Positions 1 through 6,184 of a stretch of DNA of 43,441 bases are shown in pieces. Positions within the stretch are counted from its first letter, which is position 1. The number at the start of each line of letters is the position of its first letter. The stretch lies in the NCBI GenBank assembly GCA_024280155.1, contig JAJRQQ010000056.1, forward strand, positions 1-43,441, in the 5' to 3' direction. The stretch is from Bacteroidota bacterium. GTDB taxonomy: Bacteria > Bacteroidota > Bacteroidia > Flavobacteriales_D > Crocinitomicaceae. The notes beneath the pieces were generated by a model, which was given only the letters and a program-made list of their open reading frames with translations, did not search any database and was not told the origin of the DNA. The translations under genes and the position numbers were made by a program.

Positions 1-1
1 A

Positions 2-94
2 TACGTAACGTTTTATAATCAAGAAAGAAGACATACTGAAATAGGAAAAGTTCCTCCCGATGAAATGTATTATCTAAAAGCATTAGCATCTTGA
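2..94 (+). CDS. IS3-family transposase, C-terminal fragment (window edge)
   Basis: The window opens inside an ORF whose last 30 codons read YVTFYNQERRHTEIGKVPPD followed by EMYYLKALAS and a TGA stop. The pattern FYNxxRxHxxxGxxxPxExYY is the usual end of the integrase (rve) domain of IS3-family OrfB transposases. The call is supported by a terminal-repeat-like sequence 23 bp downstream (117-139) that begins TGTCC and ends CA, as IS3-family right ends do. The catalytic DDE residues lie outside the window, so intactness cannot be judged. Confidence 0.7.
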   Translation, partial: YVTFYNQERRHTEIGKVPPDEMYYLKALAS

Positions 95-116
95 TATATT
101 AATATTAACTTTATTC

Positions 117-139
117 TGTCCTACGAATGGGGAGTATCA
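117..139. repeat. Probable right terminal inverted repeat of the IS3-family element
   Basis: These 23 bases start TGTCCTACGAATGGGG and end TCA. Read on the other strand they start TGATACTCCCC and end TAGGACA, the typical TGA...CCCC...AGGACA terminal repeat of IS3-family elements. It sits just downstream of the transposase stop at 94. The left repeat lies outside the window, so the match between the two ends cannot be tested here. The maturase reading frame at 139-264 begins exactly where this repeat ends. Confidence 0.55.
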
Positions 140-264
140 TAAAAGACGATATTGATGAATGTAAACATTGCGAGTTAAGATATATTTGTTCCGATTGTAG
201 AGTATTTACAAAAAACAATAGAAAGAATAACGCTAAACCAATTCATTGTAGCTATGAGATTTAA
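139..264 (+). pseudogene. C-terminal remnant of a grasp-with-spasm (GwsS-type) SPASM peptide maturase
   Basis: The frame running to the TAA at 262-264 encodes KDDIDECKHCELRYICSDCR, then VFTKNN, then KPIHCSYEI. The spacing CxxCxxxxxCxxC with the E(L/F)RYxCxDCR core and a trailing KPxxCxY is what I know from the C-terminal SPASM (auxiliary iron-sulfur) region of grasp-with-spasm maturases. These radical-SAM proteins work with an ATP-grasp ligase on ribosomally made peptides in Bacteroidota. Only about 40 codons remain. The upstream codons up to 138 are IS sequence, and a stop at 106-108 closes the frame. The catalytic CxxxCxxC radical SAM domain is absent here and is presumably on the far side of the IS or lost. 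The frame overlaps the next gene by 11 bp, as expected of a former operon. Confidence 0.65.
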
Positions 265-937
265 CAACCTATTCATTTTTATGATCCTTTTCATCACTTT
301 TCAAAGTCGTGTTTTTGTACAGAATAGTATTAAAACTAGATGTACATATACTTATAATGTTGAAATTTTTGATTCAATGACAAACCAATCGTTTTCAGAA
401 ATCATCAAGCTTAAAAGAAAAATCGGGTTTACTAATGGATTTCAAAAAAAGATTATATGGGAATACACACCAAACGAAAAAGCAGACTCAATTACCATCT
501 ATGAAATATACAAATTGATGGAAAGTTCTAATTGCACGACCACCACCTGCAATTCTAACTGGGAAGTTCAAAATCAATCATATCTATTCGAAAAAACTGG
601 ATTAATTGAAAATAAGTCAAAATTATGGATTCATCCTCCAAGGAGTAAATATTTTAGAATATTGGAATTTGCCCCATTTCCATATCTAAATAAATTAGAC
701 AGTATTTATACTGATACTATTATTCTGGGAAATGGATGGGGAGATCTTAAAGGAGAAAAAATCATTTCAAATTATATTACAAAAGAAAAAGATTCTTATA
801 CAATTGTTAAAGCAGAATCAAATAGCATTTTAGGGAATACTGAATCTATCTTTACTATCAATAAAATGGGGTTTATTAAGATGGAGTATCTATTGTTTAG
901 TAGATACAAAATTACCTTTATTTTACTTAACGACTAA
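254..937 (+). CDS. Secreted protein of unknown function downstream of the gwsS remnant
   Basis: 227 residues. A hydrophobic N-terminus (about residues 5-22, NLFIFMILFITFQSRVFVQ) looks like a Sec signal peptide. The mature part is mostly beta-prone, has four cysteines clustered near residues 94-99 and in the N-terminal third, and carries a WIHPPR motif followed by an LEFAPFPY stretch. I do not recognise the family. The ATG at 254 overlaps the end of the maturase frame by 11 bp, so the gene was probably co-transcribed with the RiPP cluster and may serve it. That link is inference from position only. The 50 bases after the stop hold no clear terminator before the convergent gene at 988. Confidence 0.75.
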   Translation: MRFNNLFIFMILFITFQSRVFVQNSIKTRCTYTYNVEIFDSMTNQSFSEIIKLKRKIGFTNGFQKKIIWEYTPNEKADSITIYEIYKLMESSNCTTTTCNSNWEVQNQSYLFEKTGLIENKSKLWIHPPRSKYFRILEFAPFPYLNKLDSIYTDTIILGNGWGDLKGEKIISNYITKEKDSYTIVKAESNSILGNTESIFTINKMGFIKMEYLLFSRYKITFILLND

Positions 938-987
938 TATTTCATTCATTATTAAAAGTCTTTAAAAAGCCAATGAAACATTAATCG

Positions 988-1797
988 TTAAGTATCATAA
1001 AGTTTATTCTTCTCTTTTTTTATTGAATTCCAGAATTCTTTTTGCTTTTCGTTGTTAAATGATTTTAAAAACTTTTCTTGTGGAGAATCTTTAGTTAGTT
1101 TTGATAGGGAGTCTCTTCTAATGCCTCTGTCGATATATTCAGCGTTAAGCGTGTAGTTACTAAGAAGTTCTCCAAGTTTTCCAATTTGAATTGAGCTTAG
1201 GCCAATTTTATAGAGGTATTTATCTATTTCCAGATTAACCAAAAGTGAAGCTACTTGATTTGCATTTATGTCACCTAAAACATTTTTCCGAAATTCTTCG
1301 GGATTACTCACGTATTTTTTTTTACAATCTTCATAAGTACATTCTTTATTTTGTACTAATTTCGTCGGTATATAATTTACGAGTTTATTTTCAATTAATT
1401 GAAGCATTTTGATCTGAAAAATATATGAATCAGGGAGGCTATTATATGGATTCTGAATTTTGAAATTATTAATGAATGTTGATACTTCTTTGATATTGTC
1501 TGTTATTAATTTAAAAGAAGGGATAATTGAAGTTTTATAAAAATCTGGATTTATTTGATAAAATTCTATAATTCTTCTTTTCCAATTATCAATTTCAATC
1601 ATTATTTCCCCTTCTATTCGTTTTTCCCTCTCCTTTTTTATATGACTCTTATAGAAAAAAAAAGTTTTGAATTTAAATGATTTTTTGTTTTTCAATAAGT
1701 ATGATATTCGTTCTTTGAAAAGTCGTCCGTGAGGTGTACAGTTTTGATAAGTTAAATGAAATAATATATGATCGGTAGTAATAACTAAATTTTCCAT
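988..1797 (-). CDS. Hypothetical protein co-transcribed with the integrase
   Basis: 269 residues, rich in Lys, Ile and Asn, with no signal peptide or clear membrane segment. The N-terminal 60 residues (about 35-60) are very basic (KNKKSFKFKTFFFYKSHIKK). I see no motif I can name. The start at 1797 lies 13 bp inside the 3' end of the integrase gene, so the two are translationally linked. Genes placed like this behind an integrase are often element accessory functions such as excision or regulation, but nothing in the protein itself shows that. It lies inside the integrated element. Confidence 0.75.
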   Translation of the reverse strand: MENLVITTDHILFHLTYQNCTPHGRLFKERISYLLKNKKSFKFKTFFFYKSHIKKEREKRIEGEIMIEIDNWKRRIIEFYQINPDFYKTSIIPSFKLITDNIKEVSTFINNFKIQNPYNSLPDSYIFQIKMLQLIENKLVNYIPTKLVQNKECTYEDCKKKYVSNPEEFRKNVLGDINANQVASLLVNLEIDKYLYKIGLSSIQIGKLGELLSNYTLNAEYIDRGIRRDSLSKLTKDSPQEKFLKSFNNEKQKEFWNSIKKEKNKLYDT

Positions 1798-3032
1798 AAG
1801 TGTAAGTATTCGTTTATATGTTCAGATTCTATTTCACCAATGTACGAAAGCATCATATGCTCTGTATGGTGCCCTGTCACTGCCATGATGGATTTATTTG
1901 ATAGCTTATTGTAGTGATTAGTTGCGAACGATCGTCTACAGGAGTGAGAGCGGATTAGCTCCCATTTTTCAAAAGTACCTATCTCTTTTTTATGAGTTAT
2001 TGGGTTTTGTTTTGAGCCTTTAACTAATTCATTTATTCCAGCTTTTTTGCAGACTTCTTTAATGTATTTGTTAAATTTAGAACTAGAAATTGGTCTAGGA
2101 AATCCATCAGAACGTTTTAATATCAATGAAACATCTTGATGAATAGGTATTTTTACTTGTTTGTTCGTCTTTGATTGAGTTAATTGAATAATGTTAATAT
2201 TATCACCTTGTATAAAAATGTTATCCTTGTTTAGCTTCATTAAATCACCAACTCTACAACCTGTCCAGCATCCAATAACTAACCAATCTCTTGCGTTGTT
2301 TAAATAATCAGAGCCGTCAAATTTCATTAGAATTTCTAGATCTTTAACCGTTAAAGTTGTAAATAATGCTTTTTCTGATAGAGGTCTAAACTTTCTTGAA
2401 ATTGACATTGGATTAATGTCAATTCCATTATCCCTAGCATCGTTACATATCGTCTTTATGTGTTTAATGTCTCTTCCAATGCTATTCGCAGATAAGCCTA
2501 ATTCTTCTGCTGCAAACTTTAAATAATCATGATAAAAATCAAGATCTAAGTCGAGTAAATTAATCTTACGTTTTTTTATATGTTCATACTTCTTTAGTCT
2601 ATAGATTGAGGTGTTGTAATTTTTAATTGTTCCGGGAGAGATTCCTTGTTTACCATTTTTATAATTTGTACTACTTTTCGTGATGTATTCTTGAATGTGA
2701 CAAATTAGACTATTATTCAACGGTGTTTGATGACTATTAATGCTAGAAATAGTATTAACAAACCATTCTTTTGTTAACTCTTTTTTTTCTGAAATTCTTT
2801 CATTTCTTTTATCAAAAAGAATGTTTTCAAGTCTTTTTAATATCTTTTCTAGTTCATTTTTGTTTTGAAAACTTGCTCTTGAAGATATTTTCCCTTCTTT
2901 AGAATTCCAAAATTTACTTCTAATTGAAAGACCTGTAGAAAGAGTGAAATCTATTTTCCTACCGTCTCTTAGTCTAAGGTAAATCATAGTAGGGTCTTTA
3001 ATTCCCTTGATAAAAAATTTAATTGAAGCCAT
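1785..3032 (-). CDS. Tyrosine recombinase / site-specific integrase of the genomic island
   Basis: 415 residues, in the usual range for Bacteroidota integrases. The N-terminal ~45 residues look like an arm-binding domain, residues ~105-205 a SAM-like core-binding domain, and ~225-410 the catalytic domain. The catalytic set is readable: Arg260 in CRVGDL, Lys288 in QSKTNK, His363 and Arg366 in HSCRR, His388/389 in TGHH, and nucleophile Tyr397 in LSYIGE. All six positions are present, so the enzyme is probably active. The gene starts 176 bp from a duplicated tRNA 3' end (3208-3232), the classic arrangement of an integrase beside its attachment site. It probably catalyses integration and excision of the element extending left of the window. 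Confidence 0.93.
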   Translation of the reverse strand: MASIKFFIKGIKDPTMIYLRLRDGRKIDFTLSTGLSIRSKFWNSKEGKISSRASFQNKNELEKILKRLENILFDKRNERISEKKELTKEWFVNTISSINSHQTPLNNSLICHIQEYITKSSTNYKNGKQGISPGTIKNYNTSIYRLKKYEHIKKRKINLLDLDLDFYHDYLKFAAEELGLSANSIGRDIKHIKTICNDARDNGIDINPMSISRKFRPLSEKALFTTLTVKDLEILMKFDGSDYLNNARDWLVIGCWTGCRVGDLMKLNKDNIFIQGDNINIIQLTQSKTNKQVKIPIHQDVSLILKRSDGFPRPISSSKFNKYIKEVCKKAGINELVKGSKQNPITHKKEIGTFEKWELIRSHSCRRSFATNHYNKLSNKSIMAVTGHHTEHMMLSYIGEIESEHINEYLHLWKI

Positions 3033-3096
3033 GTTTTAATATAGATAATTATTTAGTATGTTTCCCCATATAATCCCCACATATTGTGAATTTATA

Positions 3097-3198
3097 TGTA
3101 TTCAAAGATACAAAATTGAATACACTTTCATACTATACTAAAAAATTGTGTATATTTAATGGTGTTTACATGGGGGTGTATAGGTGAAGATGAATACA
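3097..3198. repeat. Three copies of the 8-mer TGAATACA between integrase and att site
   Basis: The octamer occurs as TGTATTCA (3097-3104, inverted) and as TGAATACA at 3117-3124 and 3191-3198. The first two form an inverted pair with a 12-bp spacer, and the third sits 9 bp before the tRNA-like core. Arm-type integrase sites are typically short repeats placed like this. The region is very AT-rich, so chance repeats are possible. Confidence 0.35.
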
Positions 3199-3207
3199 TA
3201 ATTTTAA

Positions 3208-3232
3208 CTAGGTTCGAATCCTGACGGGCTCA
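3208..3232 (+). other. tRNA 3'-end fragment: probable attR/attL core of the integrated element
   Basis: The sequence GGTTCGAATCCTGACGGGCT followed by CA is a tRNA T-arm (loop TTCGAAT, stem pairs GG/CC, A-T, T-G), a 7-nt acceptor strand CGGGCTC and discriminator A. No matching 5' acceptor (GAGCCCG), D-arm or anticodon arm exists upstream, so this is only the last ~25 nt of a tRNA. The fifth T-stem pair (C3208-A3224) is mismatched, which marks the edge of the tRNA-derived core. The fragment is followed by what looks like the native tRNA terminator. Insertion into a tRNA 3' end duplicates this part, so the intact tRNA should lie at the other end of the element, left of the window. Confidence 0.75.
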
Positions 3233-3241
3233 CATTATTAT

Positions 3242-3280
3242 AAGCTAAAACCTTTACTGAAAGGTGTTAGCTTTTTTTTA
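3242..3280 (+). terminator. Rho-independent terminator, probably of the displaced tRNA gene
   Basis: Arms AAGCTAA-A-ACCTTT and AAAGGT-G-TTAGCTT pair around a 4-nt ACTG loop and are followed by a T run. It lies 9 bp after the tRNA 3' fragment and has no protein gene upstream on the same strand, so it probably ended the original tRNA transcript. Confidence 0.75.
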
Positions 3281-3379
3281 TTTCCGTAATTATCTCTTAA
3301 TAATATAGTTTCATTTAAAGGTTAAATTTATTCGATAAAATAAATTGATTTATTAGTTTTATTTTTTCGACATTTTGCT

Positions 3380-3387
3380 TATATTTG
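3380..3387 (+). promoter_or_regulatory. Bacteroidota-type -7 element (TATATTTG)
   Basis: TATATTTG matches the TAnnTTTG -7 consensus exactly and lies 38 bp before the ATG at 3426. A good TTG -33 partner is not visible at the expected 18-19 bp spacing; only a T-rich tract is there. Confidence 0.5.
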
Positions 3388-3425
3388 AAATTGAATATTA
3401 AATTTTTAAACCAAATACGCTTATT

Positions 3426-3731
3426 ATGAGTTATTACAAAACAATTGACGGAAACAAATACGATGGAGAGTTAATCGAATTAGCTGATTCTTTAACTGCC
3501 GGTGGTGGTGATGGAAGAATTTCTATGGCAGATGCTGAAAAAATATTTGAAGCTGTAAAAGACGGTGCGTCTTATACAGACATCGAGAAAGATACTGTAA
3601 AGTATTTAAGAGACAACTACAAATGGACAGATGCTGCTGATGATTGGTTCAGAACAGAAGTTCGTAAATGGGCTGCTACAAAAGAAGTAGTTCAATATTT
3701 AAAACTTAAAATCACTTGTGAAAGCAGGTGA
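3426..3731 (+). CDS. Small conserved acidic protein of unknown function
   Basis: 101 residues, acidic, without signal peptide. GGGDGRISMADAEKIF near residues 27-42 resembles one EF-hand-like loop-helix (xDGxIxxxDAE), and KYLRDNYKWTDAADDWFRTE (65-84) is the best-defined block. I have seen similar ~90-residue proteins in Bacteroidota without an assigned role. The C-terminal LKITCESR is encoded by the left arm and loop of the gene's own terminator hairpin and the TGA sits in the right arm. If one A of the CAAAAG run at about 3679 were absent, the frame would end AATKK at a TAG before the hairpin. The tail may therefore be a frameshift extension. Confidence 0.8.
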   Translation: MSYYKTIDGNKYDGELIELADSLTAGGGDGRISMADAEKIFEAVKDGASYTDIEKDTVKYLRDNYKWTDAADDWFRTEVRKWAATKEVVQYLKLKITCESR

Positions 3732-3740
3732 TTTTTTTTT
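3708..3740 (+). terminator. Terminator overlapping the end of the preceding gene
   Basis: Left arm AAAATCACTTGT and right arm GCAGGTGATTTT pair with one G-T pair and one mismatch around GAAA, followed by a T run. The stop codon of the small acidic protein (3729-3731) lies in the right arm. Confidence 0.75.
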
Positions 3741-3800
3741 GAAATACTTTTAGTGGGTTGTGGATGAAATGCTTTTTTTTATAGTTTTTATGTTTTTAAC

Positions 3801-3847
3801 AGGGGGGGCGTGATAAAAAAAATACTTTTTTCATGCTTGTACCCCCT
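3801..3847 (+). promoter_or_regulatory. Long hairpin upstream of and overlapping the glnN promoter
   Basis: A run of seven G at 3802-3808 faces CCCCC at 3842-3846, and inside it GCGTGA-T-AAAAAA pairs with TTTTTT-TCATGC around AATAC. The right half includes the TTG (-33) element of the glnN promoter. It could be an operator, an attenuator-like structure or a second terminator for the upstream gene. Which one cannot be told from sequence. Confidence 0.4.
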
Positions 3848-3865
3848 AAAAATAAACTACATTTG
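3837..3865 (+). promoter_or_regulatory. glnN promoter
   Basis: TTG at 3837-3839 and TACATTTG at 3858-3865 are separated by 18 bp and fit the Bacteroidota TTG-N18/19-TAnnTTTG promoter exactly. The glnN ATG is 26 bp further downstream, which gives a short leader. Confidence 0.7.
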
Positions 3866-3891
3866 TCAAAACTTTTATAAAATTCAATAAA

Positions 3892-6081
3892 ATGGCACAA
3901 TTAAGACTGAATGCATTAGATGATGTTTTACATAGAAAACCAAAACACATGGAGGAAACGAACGAAAGAGTTTCTGATTATTTTGGGAGAAATACGTTTC
4001 ACATTCGTATTATGCGAGAATATCTTTCTGAAAAAGCATACAAAAGTGTAAAATCAGCAATAGAAAATGGAACGCAAGTAAGTCGTGATATTGCTGATCA
4101 AGTTGCAACTTCTATGAAAGATTGGGCAATTACAAAAGGTGCTACTCATTATACGCATTGGTTTCAACCTTTAACAGGGACAACTGCCGAAAAGCATGAT
4201 GGCTTCTTTAAACCAATCGGACCAGGAGAGGCTATTGAACGTTTTGAAGGTGATGTTTTGGTTCAGCAAGAACCAGATGCTTCTTCTTTTCCAAATGGGG
4301 GAATACGTAATACTTTTGAGGCAAGAGGTTATACAGCTTGGGATCCTTCTTCTCCAGCTTTTGTGATTGGAAAAACTTTGTGTATCCCAACGATTTTTAT
4401 CGCTTATACTGGTGAAGCTTTAGATCATAAAATGCCTTTATTAAAAGCTTTACACAAAGTAGAGAATGCTGCTTTAGATGTTTGTCAATATTTTGATAAA
4501 AACATAAAAAAAGTAGGAACGACATTGGGTTGGGAGCAAGAATATTTCTTAGTTGATTCTGCTTTATTCAATGCTCGTCCTGATATTATGATGACGGGTA
4601 GAGCAGTTTTTGGACATGCCCCAGCGAAAGGACAACAATTGGATGATCATTATTTTGGGTCAATTCCAGAAAGAGCAACTGCTTTTATGCGTGAATTCGA
4701 ATTTGAATCTCATTTGTTAGGGATACCAGTGACTACTCGTCACAATGAGGTTGCACCAAATCAATTTGAGTGTGCTCCGATGTTTGAAGAAGTGAATATT
4801 GCAAATGACCACAATCTATTGTTAATGGATGTGATGGAAAAAGTGGCAAGAAAGCATAATTTCAGAGTTCTGTTGCATGAAAAACCTTTCGCCGGATTAA
4901 ATGGTTCTGGAAAACACAACAATTGGAGTTTAAGTACAGATACTGGTGTGAATTTATTACAACCAGGAAAGAATCCGAAATCAAATCTTCAATTTTTAAC
5001 ATTCTTAGTCAATACAATTGTAGCGATACATGATAATGCTGATATCCTTAGAGCTTCTATTGCATCTGCAGGAAATGATCATCGTTTAGGTGCGAATGAA
5101 GCCCCTCCAGCGATTATTTCTGTATTTATCGGTTCTCAGTTAACTGAAATGCTTGATAAATTGGAAGAGAACATTAAGCATGGTAAAATGACGCCGGAGT
5201 CTAAAACAGAATTGAAATTAGATATCGGAAAGATTCCAGAGTTATTGTTAGACAATACGGATAGAAATAGAACTTCTCCTTTCGCATTTACTGGTAATAA
5301 GTTCGAATTCAGAGCGGTTCGTTCTACTGCAAATTGTGGTCATCCGATGATGGTCTTGAATACAATTGTTGCGAATCAATTGATTAAATTCAAAAATGCT
5401 GTTGATGCAAGAATTGAAAAAGGAAATAAAAAAGATGAGGCAATTCTGAAAGAACTTCAATCATTGATTACTTCATCTAAAAAAATCCGTTTTGAAGGAA
5501 ATGGATACGGAGATGAGTGGGTGAAAGAGGCTACAAAAAGAGGGCTGTCTAATTTGAAAGATACTCCTAGAGCTCTAGATGTTTGGGCGAAAAAAGAAAC
5601 AAAAGATTTGTTTTCTGAAATGGGGATTTTAACACCTGTTGAATTGGAAGCTCGTCACGAGATTGAATTAGAGAATTACGTAATGAAAATTCAAATTGAA
5701 GCTCGTATCATGGGGGATTTAGCTAAAAATCATATCATTCCTGCAACGATCGAGTATCAAAATAAAGTGATTAAAAACGTGAAAGGTTTAATCGAAGTTC
5801 TTGGAGAAAAAGAAGGGAAGAAAATGGCCAAGACACAATTGCTTATTATCCGTTCTATTTCTAGACATATTAATGAATTGAATGATCTTGTAAACGATAT
5901 GGTAGATGCTCGTAAAGAAGCCAATCTTATCGAAGATAATAGAGAAAAAGCTTTTGCATATTGTGATAAAGTAAAATCTTATTTTGACGAAATCAGATAT
6001 CATGCAGATAAACTTGAACTTCAAGTGGACGATGAAATGTGGCCATTGCCAAAATTAAGAGAAATGCTTTTTACTAAATAG
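3892..6081 (+). CDS. glnN: Glutamine synthetase type III (GSIII)
   Basis: 729 residues, the length of type III glutamine synthetases (about 700-730), against ~470 for type I. The enzyme makes glutamine from glutamate, ammonia and ATP in the cytosol. GSIII features are visible: an N-terminal GSIII-specific region (residues 1-~190, with THYTHWFQPLTGTTAEKHDG), then the catalytic barrel with GWEQEYFLVD, the HNEVAPNQFECAP block, NGSGKHNNWS and the NRTSPFAFTGNKFEFR substrate/nucleotide block. The gene stands alone between a terminator and a palindromic terminator, with its own promoter at 3837-3865. No PII or ammonium transporter gene lies next to it. Some annotations use glnA for this gene. Confidence 0.97.
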   Translation: MAQLRLNALDDVLHRKPKHMEETNERVSDYFGRNTFHIRIMREYLSEKAYKSVKSAIENGTQVSRDIADQVATSMKDWAITKGATHYTHWFQPLTGTTAEKHDGFFKPIGPGEAIERFEGDVLVQQEPDASSFPNGGIRNTFEARGYTAWDPSSPAFVIGKTLCIPTIFIAYTGEALDHKMPLLKALHKVENAALDVCQYFDKNIKKVGTTLGWEQEYFLVDSALFNARPDIMMTGRAVFGHAPAKGQQLDDHYFGSIPERATAFMREFEFESHLLGIPVTTRHNEVAPNQFECAPMFEEVNIANDHNLLLMDVMEKVARKHNFRVLLHEKPFAGLNGSGKHNNWSLSTDTGVNLLQPGKNPKSNLQFLTFLVNTIVAIHDNADILRASIASAGNDHRLGANEAPPAIISVFIGSQLTEMLDKLEENIKHGKMTPESKTELKLDIGKIPELLLDNTDRNRTSPFAFTGNKFEFRAVRSTANCGHPMMVLNTIVANQLIKFKNAVDARIEKGNKKDEAILKELQSLITSSKKIRFEGNGYGDEWVKEATKRGLSNLKDTPRALDVWAKKETKDLFSEMGILTPVELEARHEIELENYVMKIQIEARIMGDLAKNHIIPATIEYQNKVIKNVKGLIEVLGEKEGKKMAKTQLLIIRSISRHINELNDLVNDMVDARKEANLIEDNREKAFAYCDKVKSYFDEIRYHADKLELQVDDEMWPLPKLREMLFTK

Positions 6082-6113
6082 TAGAAAAAAGAAAAAAAGT
6101 ACGGGCAACCACG

Positions 6114-6155
6114 AAAAAAGTAGGGGCAACTCGCGAGTTGCCCCTACTTTTTTTT
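6114..6155. terminator. Perfect 40-bp palindrome acting as bidirectional terminator (REP-like)
   Basis: Positions 6114-6153 form a perfect palindrome centred on CGCG: an A run, GTAGGGGCAACT, CGCG, the mirror half, then T8. A partial second copy (AGTACGGGCAACCACG) precedes it at 6099-6113. It separates convergent glnN and the lipoprotein gene. A related palindrome with GTACGGGCAA lies at 12721-12764, so this is probably a dispersed repeat. Confidence 0.85.
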
Positions 6156-6184
6156 AGGTATATAATATTTTAATTTTGAATCAA

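Noticed and set aside
3208..3232. A complete tRNA gene
   Set aside because: Only the T-arm and 3' acceptor strand are present; no anticodon arm, D-arm or 5' acceptor lies upstream.
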